From contig NC_135258.1 in the NCBI RefSeq assembly GCF_964204865.1, forward strand, positions 8,299,001 through 8,363,000: DNA of 64,000 nt, in the 5' to 3' direction. The notes beneath the pieces were generated by a model that had not been told where the DNA came from, searched no databases, and worked only from the letters and a program-made list of their open reading frames with translations. Positions 24,341 through 37,100 of this stretch are shown here, piece by piece. This DNA is from Styela clava (taxonomy: Eukaryota; Chordata; Ascidiacea; Stolidobranchia; Styelidae). The position numbers and the translations under genes are program-made. Numbering within the stretch: position 1 is the stretch's first letter; each line of letters starts with the position of its first letter.

Positions 24341-25006
24341 ATGTCTAGAAAAGAAGTTACTGCTCGTGATGTTATGTCGTTTGCACCGAACCTTGTTAGC
24401 TACGCAAGAATCATAGTTACATTCACTGCTTTCTATTTTATCAAGACAAATTATATTATCGCCTTTTCTTGTCTTATCCTGAGTATATTTCTTGACGAAG
24501 TTGATGGACGAGTGGCCCGTTTTCTCAATCAATGCACAAGATTCGGCGAAGCGGTGGACATGATATCAGATCGAGTAATATCAGCTTGTGTTTATGTCGC
24601 TCTTGTCAATTTTTATCCGGAATATACGACTTGGTTTCAAATGAATTTAGCTATTGATGTTGCTGGCCACTGGATGCATTTTCACGTGTCGCACATCGGA
24701 GAAAACAGCCACAAAAACATCGATGTTAAAGGAAATTTTCTCTTGCGATTGTACTACACGTCTCCGCTAATATTCTTCGTTCTGTCTATCGGCCATGAAG
24801 TGGTCTTTGCTCTTTTGTATCTACTCCATTTTACACACGGCCCAATGATCGACGTCGCTGGATTCAATGTTGGGCTCATTGACATACTTTTTTACATCGG
24901 CATCCCGATAATATTCACCAAAAGTATTCTTAATTTGGTTCATTTGAGCGATGCATCCCAACGACTTGCAGCCATAGATGCGAAAGAACGATCTAAGATC
25001 GAATAA
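24341..25006 (+). CDS. CDIPT: CDP-diacylglycerol-inositol 3-phosphatidyltransferase (PI synthase), intronless
   Basis: It makes phosphatidylinositol from CDP-diacylglycerol and myo-inositol in the ER membrane. The 221-residue protein (human CDIPT is 213) begins with a FAPNLVSYARI block like the human FVPNLIGYARI. It carries the complete CDP-alcohol phosphatidyltransferase motif D55-G56-x2-A59-R60-x8-G69-x3-D73-x3-D77. The SHWLHxH-like block (GHWMHFHVSH) and the C-terminal HLSDASQRLAAIDA block also match the family. Several hydrophobic membrane segments are visible. The coding region is one exon, whereas animal CDIPT genes usually have introns, so it may be a retrocopy. A TTATTTGCAG acceptor at about 24287, conserved in the duplicate, suggests a 5'-UTR intron. 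AATAAA lies at 25031. All catalytic aspartates are kept, so it should be active. Confidence 0.93.
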   Translation: MSRKEVTARDVMSFAPNLVSYARIIVTFTAFYFIKTNYIIAFSCLILSIFLDEVDGRVARFLNQCTRFGEAVDMISDRVISACVYVALVNFYPEYTTWFQMNLAIDVAGHWMHFHVSHIGENSHKNIDVKGNFLLRLYYTSPLIFFVLSIGHEVVFALLYLLHFTHGPMIDVAGFNVGLIDILFYIGIPIIFTKSILNLVHLSDASQRLAAIDAKERSKIE

Positions 25007-26568
25007 TTAATCAGTGAGGTGCGATATAAAAATAAATTACATTATTTCCCAATCAAGCATTTTTAACTTTCTATTCCATTTATAAAGCCAATTATTAGCA
25101 TTATGACTAGGACTCGTATTATTATTGCATTTTGTGTAACATGTTATTTTTATTCCCATATTTAACCTATTTATATCGCAAAGCTTCAAAACATAGTATT
25201 GGAGTCTTTGAAAGCATGCTCAATCTCAGGGAAGAGTTGGAACTTCCAATCTTTCTATCGGACAAATTAGAGTGCACAAAAAGTAAAACTTTGTTAACTT
25301 ATATTTTTTGTGTAAAGCTATAATCTAAATATCTGTTTCGGAATTATTATTAATATATAATATTATAGTTTAATGTAAAATTGTATCTGTAAAGCTATAG
25401 ACACAAATGCCCCTGATGGCCAGATCCAAATAAATAATCAAACAGGCTCGGGGGCTGGCGCATATGATGTTATTGACATATTCTTTTTGAATAATTTTCA
25501 ACAGCTAATATTACGTTCTGAATTACGAGCAGGGAATTGGTGGAAAGACTCACAACCAATTTCAGAGCTCAGAAACGGTTGAATGGTTGAATTTTCTCTG
25601 TGAAATGTGTCGAGTATTTTTCAACCATTTATTACACGTTGAGCTATTTTTGTCCTATCAGTATTAGAAATATTGAACTTTCGGAGTATGGTTAGTAAAA
25701 AATTTAGCCTGGCTGAGGCATTAATTTTGTATTAAACTCTGATCACAGTGAAGATGATTCGCGTGTCGCGGGTTTTCAGGCGCGGTAACATTGAGGATAA
25801 TCAGCTACTTGGGGGGTTGCGTTTTGTGTTTAAATTGCTTACAATAAGTAACTCGCAAACTTGAAGCCAGATTTAAAACCCCAATGAGTCGGATTCGTCC
25901 CAAGAATAAACAGATACATTTACGGATGTAAATCACATATAATTCGAAAAGCAAGAATATATTGAAGTGTTGCAGCTGATCAATTGATTTCCGCCACATT
26001 ACAAAGGTCACATTCTAATTAGATCAAGAAGGCTGTGCTATGTGTTGCAGTCTGTGGATAACAGGAAACGCAAGATGGACCTCATTTATAAACCTGAAAT
26101 TGACCGAATTATAATTTGATACTTTGCTATCATACAAGACACGGGAAATGAAAGAAATATTTTTGAGAAGCTGTAAGCGAGCACTTCGGTGGGCATGAGA
26201 GTATTAAATTTGGCAACACACAAGACGACAAAAGCTGAAAACTTCCATATAAATTTGTTTGTTGTTTCCTATAGTATATATTAGTGTTTCAAATCCTAAA
26301 TTATCTGTTCATAATTTTGTTACTTTGCATTGGAAAATACGAATTTTTCGAAATCAAACGAAATTATTAAAATTGGGTAATATCGCATTTGTGAACAAAT
26401 GTGCGCACCGGAAATTTTTGGTGCGCTGTCAATTACTTTTAAGATCAATGACAAGAGTTCTGCGCGTGTTGAAATCGTGAGATATTAAACCAAACTAATC
26501 CTATCTTTGTTTGCAGCATTTGAAAAATATTTTTGCAGTTATTGTGCACTTCAAAGCTGAGTATAGAA
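25007..26568. other. Spacer between the two CDIPT copies
   Basis: The first part holds the 3' end of the intact CDIPT copy. From about 25975 to 26540 the sequence repeats, with divergence, the upstream region of the first copy: ATCAATTGATTTCC, TGTGTTGCAG, GTAAGCGAGCAC and TTTGCAGCATTTGAA blocks occur in the same order. No other gene is seen. Confidence 0.6.
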
Positions 26569-27240
26569 TAACGGGGAAAGAAGTTACTGCTCGTGATGTT
26601 ATGTTGTTCGGCCGAACGTTGTTAGCTACGCAAGAATCATAGTTACGTAAACGTTCACTGCATTCTATTTCAGCAAGACAAATTATATTATCGCCCTTTC
26701 CTGTCTCATCCTCAGTATAATTTTTGACGAAGTTGGTGGACGAGTGGCCCGCTTTTATAATCAATTCACGCAATTTGGCGAAATGGTGGACCAGATATCA
26801 AATCGAGCGATACCAGCTTTACTTCACGGCGCTGTTGTCAATTTTTACCCGGATTATACACAGTGGTTTCCAATAAATTTAGCTCTCGATATTGCTGGCC
26901 ACTGGATGCATTTTCACGTGTCTCACCTCGGAGGAAACAGCCACAAAAACATTAATACTGAAGGAAATTTTTTCTTAAGATGTTTTCTCCGACAATGTTC
27001 TTCGTCCTATCTGTCGGCATACTCGGCAATGAAGTGTTCTTTGCTATTTTGTATTTTCTTCACTTCACAAACGGTTCAATGATCGAATTTGCTGGATTCA
27101 ATGTTGGAATAGTTAGCCTGCTTGTTTACACTGGCATTCCATTAATATTCATTAAAGGTATTCTTGATTTGATTCATTTGATTGATGCATCCCAACGACT
27201 TGCATTCATAGATGCGAAAGCAAGATCTAAGCTCGAATAA
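26569..27240 (+). pseudogene. Second, inactivated CDIPT copy
   Basis: This tandem duplicate matches the intact CDIPT gene along its whole length, including the upstream acceptor region, so it arose by segmental duplication. The start codon is gone (the ATG position reads ATAAC), frameshifts lie in the first 130 bases, and a small deletion near 26980 shifts the frame again. In the catalytic motif the first aspartate has become glycine (DEVGG for DEVDG) and the last has become asparagine (DQISN for DMISD). Any one of these changes would disable the enzyme. The C-terminal third (27000-27240) remains open and well conserved. Confidence 0.9.
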
Positions 27241-28133
27241 TTAAAAAAAGGATTTCAGACTGCGTGAAATCCTCGGTCGGTGAAATCCTCGGTTTATTAC
27301 CTATAATATATTACAGTATATGTGCATGTTGAAATGTATCTATATATGGTGAATTAAAAAATGTCCTTCATGGCAAATGACGAAATTCGATTGTTTCAAT
27401 AAATAAATTATACGTTTAATAAAAAACTTGATGAAAAAGTGCATGGGAAAGAAATCTTTTGAATGTGAGGCCACGAAAGTTGGTATTGGTACAGGCGAGA
27501 CCTTAGATGAGCAGTAAGAAAGAGATTACTGTCGGGAATTGAAATGAAAGAGCAAATCTTTGGTCAAAATATAGGGTCCGGGGGACCTGAGAAAGTTGTT
27601 TTACTTGGACCTTTCTCCAGGCATCGACTTCCGTGTTTACATCGCGACATTGGCCAATCAGCAAGTGACGTAACAATGCCCCCTTTTCGCTTCCGCTCAG
27701 ACACTTTTCTAACTCAGATAGATTTTCAGGCGTGGTCGTAAACGTTACCTCCTTTTCGCGTTTTTGATCAGTTGTGTTTTGGAAATTTAAGTATAAATCA
27801 GATAATTCAATGATCACTCTGTATTCCTAGGAGTTTTAATTTAATTGCAGTAATAAAAAATTAGTGTGAAAATATCAGATATATTTTAATTCGCCACTCG
27901 TAGCGCAAGAGAGTGGTTAATCGGTCACCATTGACAACAACATTGCAAATGCTGAAAAAGAATCTAGATTTTGTTGGAGTTGTTATTCATTGGAAGCGTT
28001 TCGGGGATTCCGTTTGTTCATAGCTGATATTCTTTTATGTATAAGTTATGATACGATATTCCAGTTAGTAAATTAGGTGTGGTTATTAACCTCTTAGATT
28101 CAAGATTAGGAGAGGGTGTGATATTGAAACAAA
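27241..28133. other. Upstream region of CFAP61
   Basis: No coding exon is recognised. The stretch holds the presumed promoter of CFAP61, a CRE-like GTGACGTAAC near 27663 and a candidate ciliary X-box at 27924. Confidence 0.45.
27924..27938 (+). promoter_or_regulatory. Candidate RFX X-box upstream of CFAP61
   Basis: GTCACCATTGACAAC fits the X-box pattern GTNRCC-N(0-3)-RGYAAC with one mismatch (A for G in the second half), about 200 bases upstream of the CFAP61 start. RFX factors control many motile-cilium genes. A single imperfect match can occur by chance. Confidence 0.25.
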
Positions 28134-31100
28134 ATGACGACAATAGCGTCTTCCCATGGACCGACTGAGGTAAGATAACCGTATAATAAATCATACATTA
28201 CTACAGGTTCCAAAAAATATATATGACTATGAAAACCTTGGTTTTTGTGAAGAAATTTTTGAAATGGACATCCTTGAAAATGCAAGTTGTTGAAAGCAAA
28301 GATCATAAGTTTTGCTTACAATTCTTCTTAATGCTGTGGTGAAATTGAAATATATATGTTTATTTCAAATAGAGCCTCAGCTTTTTACAGAAATAATGTA
28401 AAAGAATTAATATTTATTATAGGTACGTGTATATTACTGTATTAGTATGAGAACATGATTTTTTGGGGTTAATTAAAATGACAGTCATTTATCTCCTAAT
28501 TCCAGGTAATAAATGCCAGGAGAACAGAATCATTGGATGCTCCAGCAATTTTAGATTTAGTTTCAAATCACACAGTTGAACAGTTTGGTCATGTCAATGT
28601 TGTCCATTTGATAGAAAAAGCAAACCTTGCTGTTACATTGATAAATGAAGAAAATGAGGTTTGTTGAATGAATTTTATTGTTATGAGTTGAATTTTTGTT
28701 TCAGGCTTAAGATTTTCTAGTTGTTGGCATATATTTTCTGATTTTGATGGTTTATGATTAAGATGATGAAAATGGGTTTGATTCTGTCAATATAGTAGCT
28801 ATGCTGATCTAATTCATGCTTTAATAGCCAAAATATGCAATGTGCTAAACTAAACTAAACAAAACTTGATTATCATAGTTTTCAATTCTGACAAACAAAA
28901 TAGTATGATTAGGATAACGGAAATAGAACAATGGTTAGAACTGCTTACACTGAAGTTTCCCAACCGATTGATTTTTTTTTCTCTCAGCATAGCACGATGA
29001 ATCAAAATAGGAAACATTATTAAACGCTAGTCGGGTCGTTTTAAATAATATAGGAAAATAAAAACTTCTTCTTAAAAAAATGCTGTTTCTGCCTTATCTT
29101 CTCACTCGTGATTTTGTATGAATCACATTGAAACTTTTAGTTGTTTTTTGAGCTGATGACATCATTCTGATGTTTTACTTCTCATGTTCATCCTAAGTCT
29201 AAACAGAATGGGCATTTAATGTAATGCAATTTCCAATTACTAAACTATAAATACACTATATATTTACATCTGTGCAATTGGATTTCTTGTTCAGGTTCTT
29301 GGATTCGCTGGATTTCTTGATTATCCTCCTCTTCCTCAAGATGTTTGTGATTCTGCAAAATGGGAGGAATGGATGAAAGATGCAAAATATCCTGTTATTG
29401 AGAAATGCACAGCGTTGAATAGGTTGAGTGAAAATTAGTTTGCAATCTTTTGCACTATCATTGATAATCTGTCACTAGTTCAGTAGCATTAATAAGTTTT
29501 AATGTTTATTTTAATTCAGCTGCATACTTGTTTCACTCAGTTAATGGAAGATTTGAATCTTCTGTAAAATTAAGATTTGACAATATTGTCAATAAATTTT
29601 GAAGTAAATAAAGTTGAAATTGACTCAAATAAAAATATTTATCCTAAGTGATTCAAGAGTCTTGCTGCACACTAACTCAAATATATTTCTGTATTTCATC
29701 TGACCAAGGTTGTAGTTGAACTATGTATGTCTGAGGAAAGCTGACCTTGGTCAGACGAAACGTTACAGAAATATATTTGAGTTAGTGTGCAGCAAGACTC
29801 TTGAATCACTTAGGATATTTATCTTTACTCTTGCTACAGCATCCTTGCATCCTACGGATCTACTGGCACAAAAGCATAGAAGACGGAGAAGTAGTTATTC
29901 TCGTAGAAACCCAATCAATAGAAATATTTATCATGGCGTTTCCTTTTTTGATTGGGAACTAGAGATATTTGATGAATATGTCTTGCAAATACATTTTTCC
30001 ATTGTTGTTACTGAGATGACTTGGTTAGGCAAACGGGATAAAAACTTTTATCCATCTTGTTTTTAGCTAACATATCATTTGTCAATTTAACTCCAATTAG
30101 AAGCCCAAACACAGCATCCAGTGAAGTCCAATGTATAATATTTAAAAGACATGTAATTGTGAATGTCACTAATTGCCAATGTGTTTATTTATAAATAATT
30201 CTTTTTTTCCTTTGTCAGCTTGTTTCTTCATTATTTTGTGGCCAAGTCCGATTACACAATAGGATGTGCGACTGAGATTGTAAGAACTGTGTTCAATGCA
30301 GTTCCAGATCTTCATTTTCTATTCCTTGTGCTACGAAATAATGTCAAACCAGAACAAGCTCTCGGACAAATATTTCATCAGATAGAAGGAAAGGATGGAG
30401 GTGAGTTTGAATCATTATGTCTCACATTTTTACTCTGACAGTACTCTGGACAAGCAACTACTGAAAAGTAGGCTTTCACTTCGTTTGGAATAGCCTGCAC
30501 CTCTTTGATTGAACGATAGTCATGGGGTCAAGACTATAGGTCCAAATTATTGTTGAACAATTCGATTAATGGGTTTCTCAATTTATTATATTTTGTTGTA
30601 AATTTCCGTGGGTTAGCATTATTTACTGATAATGATTTATGTTTGCGCTGGAGCCTATCTTCCAGCTGTGTTTACTTCGAAAGTCATCACAATATAACCC
30701 TGAATGTGCTCGGTTGGGTTGTCTTCTTAGATATTCTCAATCGAATAAACTGTGTGTATAAATGTGCCTTGTATGAAACCTACTTCAGAATAAATATATG
30801 AGTGTACTATTTTTAGAAATAAAGTCAAGACAACTCTCTTAAAGTATCCATGTAATAATTGAGTTCAATGGATCTATAAATAATATTTTTTATTTAGAAC
30901 GTTTCAACCTGTATGGATGTTATCGTCATTCTCATGTTCCAGTACTTCATATAAGAAGAGCTGTTGTTGAAGATAATGATGATTTGTTACCGATATTTCT
31001 AAGACTGAATGATAATCTGACCCAGGTAATTTTTTCATTGTCTTTTTATCATGTATTATGATATTGCTTATTTTCATTTATTATGTTTTTGTTGAATTAG

Positions 31101-34100
31101 ATGTTTTGTATTGAAATAGCACCGTTACTGGAGATTTCTCAGCATACCGACTATGTTAGTTCAGGTTCAATAATCTAAATTATGTCTTGTTTTGTTGAAA
31201 TTGCTCATTTTAAGCTATCTCACCGTGAAAGTTTGGTGACGTTTTAGCTTTGTATATATTATTGCTAAATTAAAATGAATTAAAAAAAAAAAATTCTGTG
31301 ATATAAAGCTGTGCAATACCGACGTTCAAATCTGGCCAAATTAGATGTTTCTGTATTGAATTGAAGAAATATTAACTCATAACATCATTTTTTGAATTAC
31401 AGAAAATATATTATTCAACTAAATCCCATTATTCTAATGATTGTGGTAATTTTGTTTCAACTTTCACTTTAATATTCTTTTGCTCTCAGACATATGGTGA
31501 TCATTTTCTTGCTGAATTAATTGAAGCACAAGATGAAGATAATCATGCATTGGTTGCTGAAGTTGGTGGAAAAGCAATTGGATTTATCAGCATGTGTAGC
31601 CACGTTAACATTGATTTACTGCAGGTATAATACCTTAGAAAGTCATCAAAAATTACCCTAAGATAGTGATTTGTATCCAGGGTTTTATCTAGAGTTCTGC
31701 CAGCACAGACCAGGAGTTCCAAAAGTTTTTATCCAATTCCAGGGCCATATATTAATATATGTATATTGTTAAGTATAATCAAATACCTATTAGGTTTGCC
31801 ACTATTATTAAGCTTGCGACACTTAAAGATCGTCTTTTTTGTGAGTATTATGTTTGCTTTCATGTATATTTATAGTTTATACAATGCAGACAATTAAACA
31901 ATTGCACATGGGTTTCTCTGGAATGTTTCATTGGATTCTGCTCCACCAAAAAGTTTGAAAACCACTGCCCTAAGAAATTATACATAGTCTCGCTGTATTC
32001 ATTTGGATTCAGTATATTTTTTTATAAGCTGAAAATGAAAACGGTCACAAAGAGCTACCTCAAGATTGGGTAAATACAAACAGGTGGTTCCAAACTTGGA
32101 CTGCACTGGTAACCAGATGCGTGTTGATATGCAAATCCTAATCTTCATTTATATTTATTAATCATTAATTTACATAAAAATAAAATTTGTGACGATACCT
32201 TGTCAATCACCATCATTGCATCTATTTACAGAAAGAATACGAACTTGCGTCGTTTCATGGATTAAGAAAACCTCATCCTGATGATAAATTGAAAGATGAT
32301 TCTCCTCCAACACCTCCTCCTGAAGACCCAACAGTAACAGAAGCAGCAAAACCTGAAGAACAACCTGCAGAAGAAGAAAGCAGGGCAGTACTGGTGGGAA
32401 ACATATTATTATTATTATTATTGTGTTTCTACTTTTATCATGTAATTCAATTTTACTTATCGTAAGTCCGTGAGTAAAGGAGGAGACAAGGGTGAGCAAT
32501 TACTTTCCCAAGTAAGCCCTCTTACAGATAATAAAATTGGTTACTTGGCCGGACGTTCAAAACTCAATATGGAATTATAAATGAAGAACAGTCTATTTAA
32601 AATTAACTAGCTCGATAAACAATTGCTGCCTGCTCGTTTCACTGATGTAATGCAATAGGTATTTGCTGCAGGAGATGTAGTAATTACCATTGGAAGGTTA
32701 GTGACGTGAGTATAAACAAAATAATTGAATTTAAGTGTTGAAATTAATGTACGAGCAAGAGGAAAAAATGTGCTGCAGCAATTACGGTCGCACAAAAAAG
32801 TCCTAAAAAACCTAAATACCATAGTCGTAATTTCAGCTGGAACAAATGGGCTGGATGAAACACTTCAACGAAGCGTAGTTTGCCCACCCCTGGGATAAGA
32901 TATAAATTTCCCATATTTTTCTCGGAAAGAGGGAAGACAATAAGATGGTTCTAGTATATGCCACATCACGGCCTCCCATTCTGTTACCAATATCAGATAT
33001 AGATAGCTGGTATTTGTACAAGACATGGACTTGATGATGGAGGGAGTCCTAAAGTGGTTATCCGAAGAACACTATATTGGTGAAAAGTCCAGCAATTCTC
33101 TCATTGATTTCATCATTTCGAAGTTCATTTTTGGCTTATCACCGCCAAAATATTCGAAATAAAAATTCATATTATTTAAAAAAAAAACAGTTTGAAACCA
33201 GAAAAATATGCAATAAGTACTCATTGATTGTGAAATGAGGATTTGCAGAATTCATAGAATATTATCTGTTTGAATTCATTAGGAAAAAAGTTCATCACAA
33301 GAAACTGATGATGCTGAGGATGGCGAGGATCCAACTGAAGAAGCCCCATCACCTTCATCTGGAATTGAAAATGTGGAACGACAACAAACACCATTCGAAG
33401 ATGTTCCAACTCCTGTTCAAAAACCACCAGTGAGATTGAAGATAGTTGTTGCAAAGATAGTCATGATTCATAAATAAAACAAGCCATATTAGGATTTTAT
33501 TTGTAACATTAATTTTTGATACTTTGTTTCATTTTGAATATTTCAAATATATATATAATGTAGCATGTAAATTGTGCAAATTAGAATTTTTGAAAGCACT
33601 TAAAAACATAATACGTAGATCGGAAATAGTTGTTTTCTGACAGTTTGTATGTGAGCTAGGTCACGAAGGATGCTGAAGCAAGTTTATGGTTTATAACCAA
33701 GTATTTCATTCTGTTTAATCCACCATTTGTTCCTATGTATTTGTCCTTGTCCGTTTTGCAAGTTTGAATCGTGTGAAATATAATTATGTGCCAATGAGAT
33801 GTTGGACCCCTTGCTCCTTCGCTCATGTAACTGGACAGTTCTGACTGGACTGAATTTTAGTCCATACATTCATAATGATTAATTGGTCAGATTTTCTCAT
33901 ATCTGGCTTCCCTGACTGGTAAATGGACAAGAGGCCATGGTGCACCATGGTGCATATGATTAAGCCATCTTATTTATTTTCTGCCTTCCTGGCATATATG
34001 TGATTTTCAATACCTAACATTCTTTATATTTATATTTCTTTCAGTTTGAGCCTCAATATTTTGGAGAATCGAACTGTTTTTCACTTCAGTTATTTTGCAT

Positions 34101-37100
34101 TGATGAATTGTATGAGATGAGATCTGCGGACTTCTTACCTCAAGTCTTCAAGTATGATTACAATTAAAAAACATTTTCTTAGATTTTTATTTAATAAATT
34201 GTAATTTTGTTTGAATTATTCAAGTAGATTTACAGTAACTCAACAGATAATATGATTAAGCTCGAAATGTTAATGTGGCTCAGTCTTTTTCATCTAAGGT
34301 ACATCCCTCGTAAATTTACTCTAATTACAATTTTGATGATATTTGAAGAAGTGTAGTCGTATCAAGTGTAGTGTTATACTGCTTGATTACTACCTAAGAT
34401 TTATATTACTTGTGCTATGCAAGCAGCACGGCAGTTGGTGAATCATGTTGAGGGTCGGAATACGAGTCACTCGTCTGATTACCATGTGTTGTTTCACAGG
34501 TTTAAATCCCACGAAGCGAAATTAGGTACGATAGGATTGCGGGACTCCTTGCTGTTGTATTGTGGTTCGCTTTACCATTGGTCAGTTACAGCTTCCTCCA
34601 CCATCAAGTCCAAACATCTGAAACAAATAACTGGCTAACTAATCCCATACTTGACATGGGGATAACTGGACCAGAGGCAGTGATACGTCATATGATTAGG
34701 ACTTCTTGTCTGCTTTCCTTTAATTATCAAATTCCTATTCTAAGGTCAAATAAATTTAAAACTGCATTTTTTATACATCAGGTTGTTTCCTGGTAAAGAG
34801 TTTGCTGTTATCACTGTTCCTCATTTCGTTCAAGAATTTCCTCTGTTGCAACATTTTGTTCGAGTCACTCCAAAAAATTCAATGCTTGTCAGTCAAGAAC
34901 TCTATATATTTCATAGAGGAGGTCTTCTTCATGATTTTGTTGTGAGACCTGTCGTAACAAAAGATACAAAACAGGTGAGTAATATATATTTACATATTAT
35001 TTCAAACACTCTATTACACTTACACACACACTATAATTAAAAAATAATGGAGTCTAATGGAGAGTCAGTTTAAACAAAATTGCAATACAAATTCTCAATG
35101 TTTGGCAAATTGTAGATAGTAATATTTTAATTCATTTTGTTTTCAGATTACAGATCTTGTGACTGCATTATCAGCCACTCAGGATATTTTAAATGATGTT
35201 GAGATTTTCAACTCATCAAGACGAGATGATGATGGCACAGAAGTTCAAGCTTTCGTAGCAGAATGCTTGGGGCAGGTGATTGCTGTTTTTCATGTCTGCT
35301 ATTTTACAATTTAGTAAAATTATGGTATATTTCGAATTGAATTTGATGGATTACAGGCATGCTTTCCAAATGTTTTGCATATGATCGAATGGTGGACAAA
35401 TCATTATACTTATTTACCTTGGTATCAAAGATTGAAGAGCTTAGGTCTAAACCCTGTGCATGCCACCTCACCAAAAGTGTAAATGGTTAGGCAGGCAACG
35501 CTGAACCTGGCAGTTTTCCATCCTTCCAGCAGTAGAAGCCGGATGCTTGTCTATAGCCTTATGCAAAAAATAATTCATTTGAGAAAATTATATAGTTGAT
35601 AATATAGTAAACACAAAAAATTATAATCTTTTTTATAAAATTTTGGTGTCATTATTTTCTGCAATTTCTTTTTGTTCTTTTGCATTTCATTCAACCGCAA
35701 TATCCTCCAGTCACAGTCTTTCTACAACATGAAAGTTTCCTGAAAAATCTCCTTTTTGTAAAGTTTCAATGCCCAATTCCAGATAGTTGGTGTCGCCATT
35801 GTGAGAAGAGAAGAAAACATTGAATACATTCGATCACATTACAATATTGAAGATTTCATTTATTTCAACCATCATAGAAGAGATGAACATGGTCACTTAC
35901 ATCACTTCAGTCTCAATCCTGTTTTCCAGGTAAATTAATAATTTTGATGTATTGAACTGACAATAGAGAATTAGTGAATCAATCAGTTGCCAAGGGAGAG
36001 GTCAGGAATTACGGTATTATACTTATTTCGGTTAGAACACAGTTAACGTTATGATAGAAAACAATTATTCTGTGACTAGTCCAGATGTTCCAAATATGAG
36101 TGCATTGTGAAACCTTCAACTTGCCTACGGTTAATCAAATATCTTCTTGCACAGAATTGAAGCAATCTAGATAATCAGCAGTGTTATCTCAAGCTTGTTG
36201 GGGGGAGATTGCAAAAGTAAAATCATCTGAAACAAATACCTAACTGGTTCCTCATTCCCACTCAACATGGTAACCAAATAAAAGAAAGTGGTTCAACATA
36301 TGATTGGGTCATCATATTGGCTTTCCCTTCTTCTGGGCTAAATATTCTATTGCCTATTCTTCCTATCCTATGTACTGTGATTGATTATGCATGTGCGAGC
36401 ATACTCAAGAAAACTACAGCAACTGAAATTTTTGTTGAACCTAGGATAGAATTTCTCTCATTTCTTACTATTTGAATAGTATTAAGTCTCAGAAATTGCA
36501 TCTTCAATTCAATATTTTTAGCATTACACCAAACAATTCTTCAAAGAAATACTTCGACAAGGACACAAGTCTTGTTTGTTTTATCCAGTTGAAAAAGATT
36601 GTGAAGACAATTCCAAGAAACATTCACTTATTACAGGTAATATTAGTTAAATTTGTCTTGGATGTGATGGCTCAGTCAGTGGTCAAAGTGTGGGCCTAAC
36701 TATGTTGGCAGCACTTACCCTGTGTCACATCTTGTATTCATTGCCTTACCTTCAAATTAAAAATGATCCAAATTCCAAATATTATCTAAGGATGATGTTT
36801 TATTTTTAAATTCCAGGCATCAACTATTTGGTACCTGTGAGAGCAAGACGTCAGATTGTATATCCACTTGATGAATTGAATGAAAATGCTCCTTCAGAAA
36901 GAATAGTTGATAACATGCCTCCTTATGCTCTCTATCATATCAATAGAAAATTGACCCTTGAACCAAAGGTGAATTTGAAAATTTTTATATATTATTATGT
37001 AGTCTTGTAGATTTTGAATTGGATGATTATTAACTTTAATGTACGTACTTGATGGCATAATGGCCATGGCTTTTTATGAAGTTTTTTTCATCTTTCCGCT

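Noticed and set aside
29716..30066. 116-codon open frame in CFAP61 intron 3
   Set aside because: It runs out of the foldback repeat into intron sequence and has no family similarity.
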